Source: Coccinella septempunctata (lineage: Eukaryota; Arthropoda; Insecta; Coleoptera; Coccinellidae). Taken from it: 64,000 nucleotides of DNA. The DNA is taken from positions 47,852,116 to 47,916,115 of the forward strand of contig NC_058190.1 of the NCBI RefSeq assembly GCF_907165205.1. The letters run 5' to 3'. Positions 35,309 to 46,000 of the stretch are shown here, piece by piece. The stretch's first letter is position 1. Each line of letters starts with the position of its first letter. The notes under the pieces are model-generated. The model searched no databases. It was not told the DNA's origin and saw nothing but the letters and a program-made list of their open reading frames with translations. A program made the translations under genes and the position numbers.

Positions 35309-37559
35309 TTACTTTGTCTGAAACTTTTTCTCCTTAGGATTAGGATACTCTGGTTTCTCAATGCTACCTTTTCCAAATTTGTTCTCTAGAAACTTTCTGA
35401 CGTTGTTTGGGCATGGTACACTTCTTCCAATGAATTCAATACTAGACATGGGGTGTAAGAAGTTATCAGGGAATTCCATATTCTTACTTGACTCAAATAA
35501 GGAATCTCTTGACATTGTTCCATTTTTATGAACGAAAGGTAGTAGATTAACAAATATCCTATTGATCTTGCTGAAGTGAACTCTAAATTGATTAGATTCC
35601 TTCACTTTTTCCCAATAGAAGCCCTTATTATCTATAACAGATTTGTTTTGTGCAATTTGGAGCCATTTACAGCGATCACTATCTTCTATCATGTATCCTA
35701 TATCCACGTCATGATCCCATGGCAGTATATCACCACTTCTTACTGCTCCTAGAAGACTGCCACTTTCTAACCAATATCTGATGCCATATTGATCCAGTAG
35801 TCCAAGAACGTATTTTGTTGTTTTTTTCAAATGTGTCAAGCAGCAAGGGGGTGTCCATCTATTTTCATAGAGGTAAACAGGCATGGCATCTATGACTTCT
35901 CCAAAACATCGAGGCGTTTCCCTATTACAACCATAATATTCACTTTTGCCTTCTTTCACCACAAGTTTTATCCTAAGTAGTTTATATAGTGATTTCAAAC
36001 GTTCTTGATTTATCTGTTTCAATTTCCATTTTGAATGGTGTGTTCTGAATTTGGAATTTCCTTCATGAAACATTCCTGTATTCAGTATAAATGCCTGTAA
36101 ATAAAAAGTTAATCTTTTGAATAGGTGAAAATATACAAAGAATCTTACATTGAAAATGATCTTACCTGACTTCTACGGCTAACTACACATCACAATTATA
36201 AAACTACAACAAAATTCAAATCAATTAGTCTGATGGGTGCCCTTCCAAAAAATATTAATTAATACTTAACCATTTCTAAATTCTTGTGTGTCTTGATTGA
36301 ATGAAGTCTATCACACTTATCTTATATATTATTGGAGGAAAAATGTGGTTGACTACATCTAATTAAGCCATACAAGAATTTAGAAAATGTTATATTCATA
36401 TTGTTTATAAATTTTCTGGCGGGCACCAAGACTGAATACATTGCCACTTCTAATTTCTACTCTAAGGAACATTCCTCAAATTACTTCAAACATTGAGCTG
36501 ATAACCAAATTGTCATTATATGAGAGAGGAAACTTGTTTGATATAGATACATACTCATTATCTTTGACAAACTAGAACAGAAACGAATAGTTGAATTTCT
36601 GGTTCAAACCTGACTGCTGAAAGTAACCTTTATAACCTAGATTCTCTAAGGAAAATGGAATAATCATAATAAACTATGATAAAACTTGAATTGAATAGAA
36701 ATTAAACATTTCAATACCACTGGCAAGCAGCAAGCGATCTAGTAAGTTTTTATAGAACATGCTCCAAGTACGAGAACACATACTATGTTATTACCTTTAC
36801 ATTTAAAGCTGCTGTTTGAATATATAGAGAAGAAGGAAATGGGAGCAAGAATGGATGCGACAAATTCTTCAGTAATTCAGTTTCCAAAAGTATTATCTGT
36901 TTTCCATTCACTGCATCACAATAAGAACTTTTAATAATGTTGTACTTCAAACTCCACTCCCTAGTATTAACATTTAACCTGAAGCATTCCAAGACCCTAT
37001 TACCAGATACAGGTGAAACTATTATTGTCCCTTTAAATTCATTAGCCTTTTTCAAAAGTTTTTGTATAGAATGGGCTGAAATTATCCGAGTGGCATCTGG
37101 TATAAACAGGATATATTTTGTATCAATGCTGGAAATCGGAGATTGTGTATTTATTTTACCAAGAGATGGGGACAAATTCCATTGCTTCAAGTTACTGTTG
37201 TTAGAGCTTTTAGAAATGATTTTTAATGGTGGGTAAGGTATGTTATCATAAAGAATGAATATTTGAATGTTCTTGAAAATTTTGAGTATTGACCGAACAG
37301 TTGAAGATACATCATTGTCATGTGTTTCAAATTCTCGAATTACAACGGTAACTAATTTGCTTATGAGTTTCTCGGGAATTTTATTGCTGCTCAGTAATTT
37401 CAATTCGAATTCCGGTTTATTTTCGATGTACACTGTAGAAGTTAATTCTCCAGTAGCTATTTTATGGTAGTAACTGAAAAGGCGTAAGGAGTAGTAGAAT
37501 AAACTTATATTTATAAACACTATCAAAAAAGCAATGATTTTAGTTAATTTAATTCTCAT
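35309..37559 (-). CDS. FKRP: Fukutin-related protein (ribitol-5-phosphate transferase)
   Basis: Two exons, 37559-36795 and 36094-35309, give 516 residues (human 495). The Golgi type II signal-anchor is at about residues 6-25. A GT-A-like stem region (VTVVIREFETHD, YPPL, LFIPDATR) precedes the LicD-type nucleotidyltransferase domain. That domain has the cysteine cluster YGCNRETPRCFG / TPPCCL, the RYWLESGSLLGA motif, the acidic WDHDVDIGY motif that binds metal and CDP-ribitol, and PNNVRKFLENKFG with YPNP near the end. FKRP adds ribitol-5-phosphate to alpha-dystroglycan O-mannose glycan. The ATG at 37559 was chosen because MRIKLTK aligns with the start of the human protein and has G at -3. An in-frame ATG at 37637 would add 26 residues and would run through a 29-nt hairpin. 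Confidence 0.92.
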
Positions 37560-37593
37560 ATCACGAACCACTAGAACCAAACATTTTCTTATG

Positions 37594-37622
37594 GGCATAG
37601 ACATAGTCTCTATGTCTATGCC
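37594..37622. repeat. Perfect 13-bp inverted repeat at FKRP 5' end
   Basis: Arms 37594-37606 and 37610-37622 are perfectly complementary around a TCT loop. It falls in the FKRP 5' leader, or in its first codons if the upstream ATG at 37637 is used, where it would form a stable RNA hairpin just before the 37559 start. Confidence 0.8.
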
Positions 37623-37712
37623 ACAGAACAGACCCATATAGAAGGGAAACTCCCCTACTAAGAAGTGGGGTCAAGTTTCAGCGCCCCCATGCGGTGGTTC
37701 GAGGAAATAAAA

Positions 37713-37726
37713 GCGCCCTCTGGCGG
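37713..37726 (-). promoter_or_regulatory. CTCF-like motif
   Basis: On the minus strand CCGCCAGAGGGCGC matches the CTCF core CCASYAGRKGGCRS at 13 of 14 positions. A weaker relative (CCACCGCATGGGGGCGC) lies just to the left at about 37682-37698, and a similar CCACCGCATGGGGTCGC recurs near 38792-38808. Binding is inference. The position upstream of the FKRP start would suit an insulator. Confidence 0.35.
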
Positions 37727-37809
37727 CCGGAATTCGAAACAAATGAGCGGGAAAATTTGAAATGCTTCCTATTTAAAATCATTTGATTTGATTTTTGAAG
37801 TTCAGGATT

Positions 37810-37881
37810 GAAACAACGTACTGGAATGAGTTAATATAGCATGTCAAGATGCTATATTACCATTCCAGTACGAGTTGTTTC
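37810..37881. repeat. Long hairpin, about 33-bp arms
   Basis: The left arm 37810-37842 and right arm 37849-37881 pair almost fully (a few mismatches or bulges) around a 6-nt loop, GTCAAG. It lies inside the P-like element remnant. The size resembles a pre-miRNA or a small foldback unit. Confidence 0.75.
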
Positions 37882-37970
37882 ACATCCAATGTTCTCAGAA
37901 GCTTGATGACTTGAATAAAAAAAAACACATATGTAGGCAATGATATAACTATATTTCTTCATAAATAAAT

Positions 37971-38297
37971 CATATATACATCACAGTGTATGGCCTTATA
38001 TGTAAAGAATAAAATAAAAATAATTCTAATGTCCATATAATATACATCAAAGTTTATGGGTTTATAAGTAAAAAATAAAATAGAAATAATTCTAATGTCC
38101 ATATAATATACATCAAAGTGTATGGGTTTATGAGTACAAAATAAAATAGAAATAATTCTAATGTCCATATATACATCAAAGTGTATGGACTTGATAGGAA
38201 AAAAATAAAATAGAAATGATTCTAATGTCGATATATATACATCAAAGTGTATGGGCATATATGTAAAATATAAAATAGAAATAATTATAATGTCCTA
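37971..38297. repeat. 66-bp minisatellite, five copies
   Basis: Five head-to-tail units, each containing ATCAAAGTGTATGGGTTTAT followed by an A-rich part and TTCTAATGTCCATATA, with spacings of 66, 66, 63 and 66 bp between matching positions. The open frame on the minus strand simply reads the repeat and is not a gene. Confidence 0.92.
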
Positions 38298-39269
38298 TGG
38301 GAATGATTGGTTATAGGACTGAAGGAAAACACTGTTTTTTTTTTAACTTAGTCGACGTTTCATCAGTACTTTGCTGATTTTTTCAATTCAATTCAATTTG
38401 GGAGAACCCTTCATCATAAAGCACTAATATTCATGTAACCAATAATTCCCATATATATGTAAAAAATAAATTCACACTTTCACTCAAAATAGGATTTTCG
38501 TATTTGTTCAGTACTTTTAGTAGTCAACAAGGGATTACAAACTTTTTCCATCCAAAGTTTGATAATTTCCGGTTGTTTATTATCTGCTTCAGGAAACCGA
38601 TGACGTCTACTAGTCTTATCACCACAGTTCGGCACACAAAATTTATTGCTTTTAATATTTCTATTTTCCGACATCTTATTCAATTATCAGAAAAAACACT
38701 TAGGAATCACGATGCACTTCACACTGCAGACAAAGACGAAAAGAATGAGGTTATGGAAATGTTTACAAACGTAAAATCAGCGATGGAAGCGACCCCATGC
38801 GGTGGTTCAACAAACTAAATAAGGGGTCCAGTTTTTGTAGCTGAGTTTCCCCTCTATCTTGACTTACTTTATGGTCTATGCAAACGTCTATGGAAACGGA
38901 GAACATAGATTGGAGAATGTCAGCTTTGAGGTTAGAATCATAGAATTTTCGATAACTGGCTCACTTCAGTCACTTCCACAGATAACAGAGTAGCTCACTT
39001 CACAGCGCTGTGACATGACATCTTGACCTAACCTAAATCCTCGCCGACTCGGAAAACTCCTTGTTTTTACGTTTTTCTAATCAATTTAAAATTAGTGCGC
39101 TTCGTAAATTTTTAATTATTTTCATCGTTAAACTATTGAGTATAAATTGAATCAAGATAATTGAAGAAAATTTTATTACGACCAATAAAATACATACGTG
39201 GTCAGTTTTTTTTGCAGTTTTCGTTTTGCAGTCTTAATAATCAAAGAGGAACTAATATTTTTAATAATA

Positions 39270-40520
39270 ATGTCGCTCTCAAAATCTAGTATTTTCACGT
39301 ACGAAAATTTAGTTCATGCTATTGCAGGAGCCGCGGTGAGTAGACTTACAAATTTCATATAGAACAACAATACTACTAAATTTTAATTTTACAGGGTGGT
39401 ATATTTTCTATGGTATGCTTCTATCCACTGGAAACTATTAAATTCAGAATGCAGCGTAAGTAATTCATAATTATTAGTACGTCTTTCCTTTTCGAACAAT
39501 TATTTGATCAACTAAATAATGATTATATATCTGAATTTCACAGTGGAAGATGTTGCATTGAAAGATAAAACCACTCAGGAAGCTATCATTCATATATTGA
39601 AAAATGAAGGAGTGTGAGTTCTCACAAGGAAAAGTTGATGGAAAGATTGAAACATAATTTTTTTTTAGTGAAGCTCTATATCGAGGTTGCCAGCCATGTC
39701 TTAATTCCATAGCAGTTTCGAGTTTTGTATTTTTCTATTCATTCCATAGTTTAAAGTCCCTTAAATTTGGGGAATTGAATAATACAGCCCAGTTAGATAT
39801 GTTGTTGAGCTGTTTAGCTGGTTTTGTGAATATTTGTACAACAACACCTTTATGGGTTGTTAACAATAGATTGAAGTTGCAGAAACAGCTCTATTACACA
39901 GGACTTCTAGATGGAATGTTTCATATAGCCAAAAATGAGGGGATCGGTGCATTATGGTCTAGTTTCATACCATCTCTTATTTTACTTGTCAATCCTGTGA
40001 TACATTTTACTGTTTATGAGTCTCTTAAGAGACATGTGAGAACAGACTCTGCATGGGCTTTCTTCCTCATGGGAGCAGTGTCCAAGACAATTGGTAAGTG
40101 TTACATTTCAATTAAAAAAAATTATATATAGATACCACATTTGGTTCAGGGGTTATTATTCAGTCAGATTGAATCCTTACTTTACTAATGCATTTTTGTT
40201 CTTTGAAATTGAAGAAAAGTAGTTTCTAGAATTGTAGAATCTCACATAACTATAACTTTTTAGCTACTCTTGTGACTTACCCTCTTCAAGTTGTTCAAAC
40301 TAAACAAAGAGCTGAGAGAAATTTGGGTCCTGGAACATTAGCTATTCTTTTGTCTATGATTAAAAAGGATGGTCCTAAATCTCTTTACAGAGGCATGGAA
40401 TCTAAATTACTCCAAACTGTTCTTATGGCAGCGTTAACATTCATGACATATGAGAAAATTGTAAGATTAATTTTCACAATTGTAATGGCTAGTTCTAAGT
40501 ACAAAAAGCAGAAGAGTTGA
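39270..40520 (+). CDS. SLC25A17: Peroxisomal membrane carrier PMP34
   Basis: Five exons: 39270-39335, 39395-39455, 39544-39613, 39669-40093 and 40264-40520. They join to 292 residues (human 307). It is a mitochondrial-carrier-family protein with three repeats, each with a P-x-x-x-x-K/R-type signature: YPLETIKFRMQ, TPLWVVNNRLKLQ and YPLQVVQTKQR. The TPLWVVN-RLKLQ form and VTYPLQ are specific to PMP34, which exchanges CoA, FAD and NAD with AMP or PAP across the peroxisomal membrane. The start MSLSKSS is followed by ENLVHAIAGA as in the family. It diverges from FKRP; the gap between the starts is 1.7 kb, about 1.2 kb of which is the inserted element. Confidence 0.93.
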
Positions 40521-41638
40521 GCTCTTATTTTATTAGATTTTGTATTTTTGGTTTTGGTGATTATGGAAAAGGTCTTGGATGTAAAGGATCAAGTATTTAG
40601 TTTGTAGCTCAATTGTTAGAATCAATAACAGAGGCTTGTTCACTCATAACTGGTGAGGCAGTCCCTCAAAAAATATTGTGTCACAAATATTTTCTTTGTA
40701 ATTAATACACTTTCTCAAATATCGATTTGACAACTTACAGGTAGTTGTTTAAAAAATAATCCACAGTTACAAAAGCTCAAAATTTATCAGGGGAGTCTGT
40801 GAGATAGTCACTCCCTATATAACAAAAATTGTACCTTGCCAGTTATGAGTTAGGATAATGTATTTCATTTGTTCACCACAAAAATTGCCAATGAATGACA
40901 AATGATGATGATGATTTTGATAATGTAGGAAGTAGATACAATTTTTCCCTTTGAATTCAAATCTGCTGCTATTGAAAATCATGTGTATCTGGTGATATTA
41001 GAAATAAGCAACTAGGGTAATTCATTTTCCAATGTTGAAGAGATCTTGTGATTCTCATAGTGCCGAATCTCGTGAAGCCTTGTGATTCTAGTTTGATCTA
41101 AATTTCTAACCCAATAGTAGGGTTTTGAGCACCATTTGGATTTCATTTTTGTGTAAAATGGATTCATATATTATTTATTATTTTATTGCAATACTTGTTA
41201 ATTGTTTGTCAAAATAAAAAATTTTTACTGATAGCTTTGTATAATTTGAGAATTCAAAGCCCCCAAAAATTTATAGTTCCATCTAGTTTTCCATTATTTG
41301 AAATAAACAAGAAGGAAAATAAATTCACCTTATCACAGAGTGCCTCGCCATTGTAAGCCAACTCAAAGAAGGTCTTGAACGAAAAAATATTAGGAGGAAC
41401 GAGGAGTTCATTGAAGCTCTGGAGATGGTAGGCGAGCTGTAAATAGCTCTGATGGGGGGCACAATAAACAGAGCCCATTTCAATTTCTAATTTAAAATAT
41501 TACTCTTTGTGTTCTTCCCCTACTGTTAGTACGATTCTCTGCTGGTGTGAAAACCCGGGAGGAGCAGAACGATCTCGGGGTTCAACGCCTGCCATTAACG
41601 ATGAAAATGAGGAGGAGTTGTTCCTATAAATTTTTTTC
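40521..41638. other. Intergenic region after SLC25A17
   Basis: AT-rich. A 12-bp inverted pair ACTCATAACTGG lies at about 40647-40658 and near 40840-40852, perhaps the ends of a 200-bp MITE. At about 41254-41478 a minus-strand frame reads CAPHQSYLQL and resembles LINE-derived sequence near 7960, so it may be another repeat fragment. Confidence 0.35.
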
Positions 41639-42219
41639 GAAATCGACTTCCTTTCCAAGATACAGCCTTTGGAAGGCGATGACGAGTTGGCAGTTTTTAA
41701 TTTTTTTAACGGGTTGTAAAAACACTGAGTCATAAAACTATACATACTATGAAGCACTAAGTGGATGATACTCACACAATTTTTTAAAATCTCATAACTT
41801 CATTATTAGGGGTTGAAAATATCAACCCCTTATGATTTTCCTTCAAAAATTGTTTTCGTGGGATAGATTTTCGAGAAATTTAATTCTCTTATGGTTTCCC
41901 ATTCGATTCCGGAGAAAAAAAGTCTCTTGCAAAATTTCGATACAGTCGATACTTTTCTCGGAATAAATAAAAACTTATGAGTAGTTCTCTACGATCAGTT
42001 TTTCCATTTCATTCCATAGAATGAAATATCCTAAGCTCATAGGTATCATAAGGAGATGTTATTTTCAACCCCTAATAATAAAATTATGAGATCTAAAAAA
42101 ATTGTGTGAGTAACATCTACTTAGAGCTTCATGTTATGTATAGTTTTATGACTCAAATTAAAAACTGTCAACTCGTCATCGCCTTCCATAGGCTGTATCT
42201 TGGAAGGGAGGTCGATTTA
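41639..42219. mobile_element. Foldback (hairpin) element
   Basis: The left arm (about 41639-41830) and right arm (about 42052-42219) are imperfect inverted copies. Shared blocks include TTCCAAGATACAGCCT, GGAAGGCGATGACGAGTTG, GAGTCATAAAACTATACAT, ACTCACACAATTTTTT and TTATTAGGGGTTGAAAATA. The left arm has an extra insertion of about 20 bp. The central loop is about 220 bp with no ORF. No target duplication was resolved. Confidence 0.8.
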
Positions 42220-42975
42220 AAAAAAAATATCATCTCCCTAAGACCTTCGCATTTGTTTACAGGCACCTGTATACATACCTAATCTCTTTATTCTTTATTC
42301 TGACAGATTCTAAAGCTTCATTAATCGGAAATAACGCACCGAAAGTAAGAAGAGAAAAGGTGAAGGAACGAGTAGACATGTTCTTTATAAACTGATTCTG
42401 ATATATTCATATAAAAATCTAATCCACAAATATGGATCGAAAAATGATTAGTTCTTCGATACGTAATATTATTTCTCCAAACGTTAACTTAAAATTTCTG
42501 GGGGAAGTTTTTGTGGGTTTCGATTACGACGTTATTATTGGAGATAAAATGAATGAATTTAAAATTCACATAGTATACCTATCCTATGTCAAGGTAGATA
42601 GGAGTGCATAGGTATCCATAGGCCATAACCTAACACAATGCATCCCCCGAAGAGCAAGGAGCGTTTGGCGCGCAGGCGAGCGCCTCTACGGTGGAAATAA
42701 AGCGATGATAACTCCCGCCTCACAGTTTTACGCGAAGTTTTCCCCTAACCAGAAAGATTGCCGGGGACCAGCGAATGAACTTGCGTGAACGCGTTTTCTC
42801 TTAAAACGACACCTCTCAGAACCCCAGATCAAGTAGTTTTCAGGAAATGGACCATGAACTGGTGCAATGAAATAATGGGGAATGACATAATGTTTTCGAA
42901 GTGTTGCCCGAAAATTTTCGAAATGAGTGTTTGAACGGAATTTGAGTGCCTCGAGTGTTAGCGCTGCCTTGGAAA
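42220..42975. promoter_or_regulatory. GC-richer island, possible promoter
   Basis: At about 42640-42840 the sequence turns CpG-rich (GCGTTTGGCGCGCAGGCGAG and following), unlike its AT-rich surroundings. It lies just upstream of the candidate first exon at 42976. Promoter status is inference. Confidence 0.3.
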
Positions 42976-43018
42976 ATGAGCTGGAGGAACTACCTCGTCT
43001 TGATATTTTTGTTGGAAG
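42976..43018 (+). CDS. Possible first coding exon with signal peptide
   Basis: An ATG at 42976 opens MSWRNYLVLIFLLE, a short basic start followed by a hydrophobic run as in a secretory signal, then a GTAAAC donor at 43019. It follows a GC-rich island. If real, it begins a + strand gene for a secreted or membrane protein whose other exons lie beyond long introns or outside the window. I could not find a following exon before 64000, and 14 residues are too few to name a family. Confidence 0.3.
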
Positions 43019-43019
43019 G

Positions 43020-46000
43020 TAAACTCGGAAACCCCAATTTGAACCTCATTATTTCAGAGAAATTTGGCGAAAATGTGTTTTAAATTAAATTTTCACCATC
43101 GAGCAACAATTCCACAAAAAAGTTCATATACTCAAAACGGAGATTTTGCCATTGAAGGCTCTTACTATAAAAGGATCATCTATTACTGTGGGGTAAAACT
43201 TCCAGTATGTTTTTGGAATTTAGCAGTAATATTAGCAATAAAAAAACCTATACACAAGGTATCAAGTGATGGTTTAAAATCCAGAGTATTTTTGTATTTT
43301 TCGATAAGTCTCAAATTGCTGTTATTACTCTGATTTGATAAAATTAATCTGAATCATAAAAGATCAAGATTACTTTTCGCCCATAAAAATTACGAAATTT
43401 ATACTCAGTTCACTTGAAGAGTTATGGGAAGTTTCTACAGATAGATATTGCATTCAATAAAATCTTTTGCGGAAGTTCAGCGAGAGTTCAGTTGAACCTT
43501 CTTTCCATTTCTTATGTACTCACTGTGTATTTTGTGGATCCTTTAAGTTTTATTTCAAAAGTGCATAAGCAAGAATTTGACCATGTATCGATTACAACCA
43601 TAACCGAAACCTTCGCCATTTTGCAACAATCGATAGGTGCATTACTTATCACAAAAAATCGTTTAGGGTGGTAGAACAATGATTCAATTCAAACTTGCTA
43701 TACATTCTGCTTGCCAATCTAAACATTAACATGCGACGTTGAGGAGACATAAATAATCCTTCTTTCAAAACTGCTTACTGTGCTAAATCAAATACTGCCT
43801 GTGAATGGCACACCGCTACTATTTGAAGTACTGAACACTATAATTTCGCACTAGGATTGAATGATTATTTATTTTCTTGTTCGTATGCCACGAATTTTCG
43901 GTCTAGAAATCATATACTTTTCGTGAACTAGTCTTTCATGAAAGGTTGAGTTGGCATTCGATATTCCCACATCAGTCAGGACTATAAATACCGATACTCA
44001 TTGTTAGCACGCCATCGCAATTATTCGTTTGCTAACTAATCATATTCAACATGAAAGAAAAGTCTGGACTTGTTTCACATATAATGCGAAAATAAAGGAG
44101 AGAAAACTCCCAGATCTGAAGAATGGAAGTATTCTCCATTCGATGGAGAACTTGCTCACTTCAGAAATTTGCTAGATTTCTTAAACACTCTTTTGGATAA
44201 ATTTTTTGAGAAATGAAAATTTCTTGGAGAGTAGATTTTCAATGAAATGAGGAGGAACTTGGTCCATTGGAAAGCGGTGAAGATCTGCATAAAAATGGAG
44301 GAATAAACCTGAGAACTTCGACTTTTTTAAGTTGATGAAGAAGATTATTCGATTTACTTCAGATGTCATTTCAAGGGTGCCATGAAAAGAAACTTATCAG
44401 AATGTCAACGCACTTCCAGAGGCTTTGTTTTGCCCCGACAATTATAATTTCCTGAACTTCAAGAAAAATCTAATCGGAAAACCTTTGCAGTCAGATGCAG
44501 AAATGATCGCAACCGGAGATTAGATTTCAGACCTTTTTAAAAAGCCCTTGTATTATAGTTTTACACTCATAATACGAAAAATTGGGAAAATATTGTCTAC
44601 GAGAACTATATTCAACGAAATATCCATATGTGCAAATTTTAGATACAATAAATTTTCATGATTCAATTAGTTTCCAAGTGGTGGCAGTTTGATTGTTGTA
44701 TTAGGTTCCACAAAATATGCAGATCTCACTTGGTTTATCTGATTTTTTCTATAATTTTGAAGGGCCAGAAATGTTTGGTACAAAAAAAACTCAACACCTT
44801 CCTTAACCTCAAAAGTTGCTATATAAGATGAAAATTGTCGCGATTTAGAGCGTTTTTTCTACAGAATAATAAATATCAAAGGTACGTTTTTTGTTTTTTA
44901 CTCACTATGTATATCGATGTCTTAAAGGAAAAACTCTTCAGAAGAAAAACGAGTAATGGCATCGCATTTTAAGTTCTCTTTCTTTTGCAACATATTCTTC
45001 AAGTTGGAACTGACGCTTTCGCCATTTTGCATCCATTGGAATTCCCATTCTAAAATATCCCTAGATATCACTAGACTCACGAAGTTTTGCTCTCTCAATC
45101 TGTCCGCACATGGTTCAACTCAATTTACAACGAAATCAAGTTGATCAATCCTGTTGATGCGATTGTGGGACCAAATTCAAATGCTGTCGACAACGTATAT
45201 CCGAAACAATACACGTTTCCACGAGGGCAACAAGAGATTGAACTCCGAAAATGAACTTTTCGACTCGCTGACTGTGATATTATGTAGATCCGCAAGAACA
45301 ATAGCTGCGGAAGTTCCGAAATTAGGAAGGACGCTTATTCTCGAATTTTTTTGCCGGCTCGTCTAATATTATGCAGGTCTCCTCCACAAATCCGTGAAAC
45401 AGGCATTCTATCTCCTCTCGTTTTTAAGTGGAAAGAAAGGTTACGAAAAACGGAGCTTTTTTCGACAGTTATATGGGTTTTTATCAACTTCAAAAGAAAT
45501 TGGCGAGCTCTCTTTTAAACTTATTTTTCCATCCAATAAGATTTTATTGTGTATATAGGATGGGTCATTCGAAGCTATTCATAAAAAAAGATTTTTTCTT
45601 ATAGTTCTCGAGATGCTTTCAGTGAACATTGAATTTGGCACACTCTGTACTTCCTCATACCTATTTCAATATTCAATTTTCCAGTAATTGATTTTTTCCT
45701 TTTCTCTCATGCCAAACATTCATTTTTTCCATACTCGGAAACCTAGAGAGCTGAAATTTTCGGTATAAATTGCCAGTATCCTGTGTATCATTTACGTGTA
45801 ATAATCTTTGTTCTTTATCATACAGGGGCGTTCAAATTCCGAGGCACTACTGGGACAAACAAAAAAAGAGTGCATTTTTTCAGATGAGATGCTCGGTATA
45901 TCATAAAATATACAGATGAACTATAGTAAAATGTGAAAGACATGAAGACAAGAACAAGAATTATAATGGGGTACAGTTCAAGCAAGTTTTTGCCTCCAGA

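Larger units (their letters stand above)
37642..38853 (-). mobile_element. THAP-bearing, P-like non-autonomous element (tentative)
   Basis: The left end GGGAAACTCCCCTACTAAGA and the reverse complement of the right end GGGGAAACTCAGCTACAAAA resemble each other over about 30 bp. Just inside the right end, the minus strand at 38480-38683 encodes 67 residues starting like a THAP zinc finger (FCVPNCGDK, RRHRFPE and a following Trp), the N-terminal DNA-binding domain of P-type transposases. The catalytic part is gone. A minisatellite and a long hairpin fill the centre. No clear 8-bp target duplication was found, so the boundaries and superfamily are tentative. It occupies most of the FKRP/SLC25A17 divergent gap. 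Confidence 0.45.

Noticed and set aside
37559..37637. Upstream FKRP start at 37637 (26 extra residues)
   Set aside because: The extra residues have no counterpart in the human protein, include a perfect hairpin, and the ATG has T at -3. Kept as an alternative only.
37971..38297. Regular repeats considered as a CRISPR-like array
   Set aside because: Units are whole tandem repeats with no unique spacers in an insect genome. It is a minisatellite.
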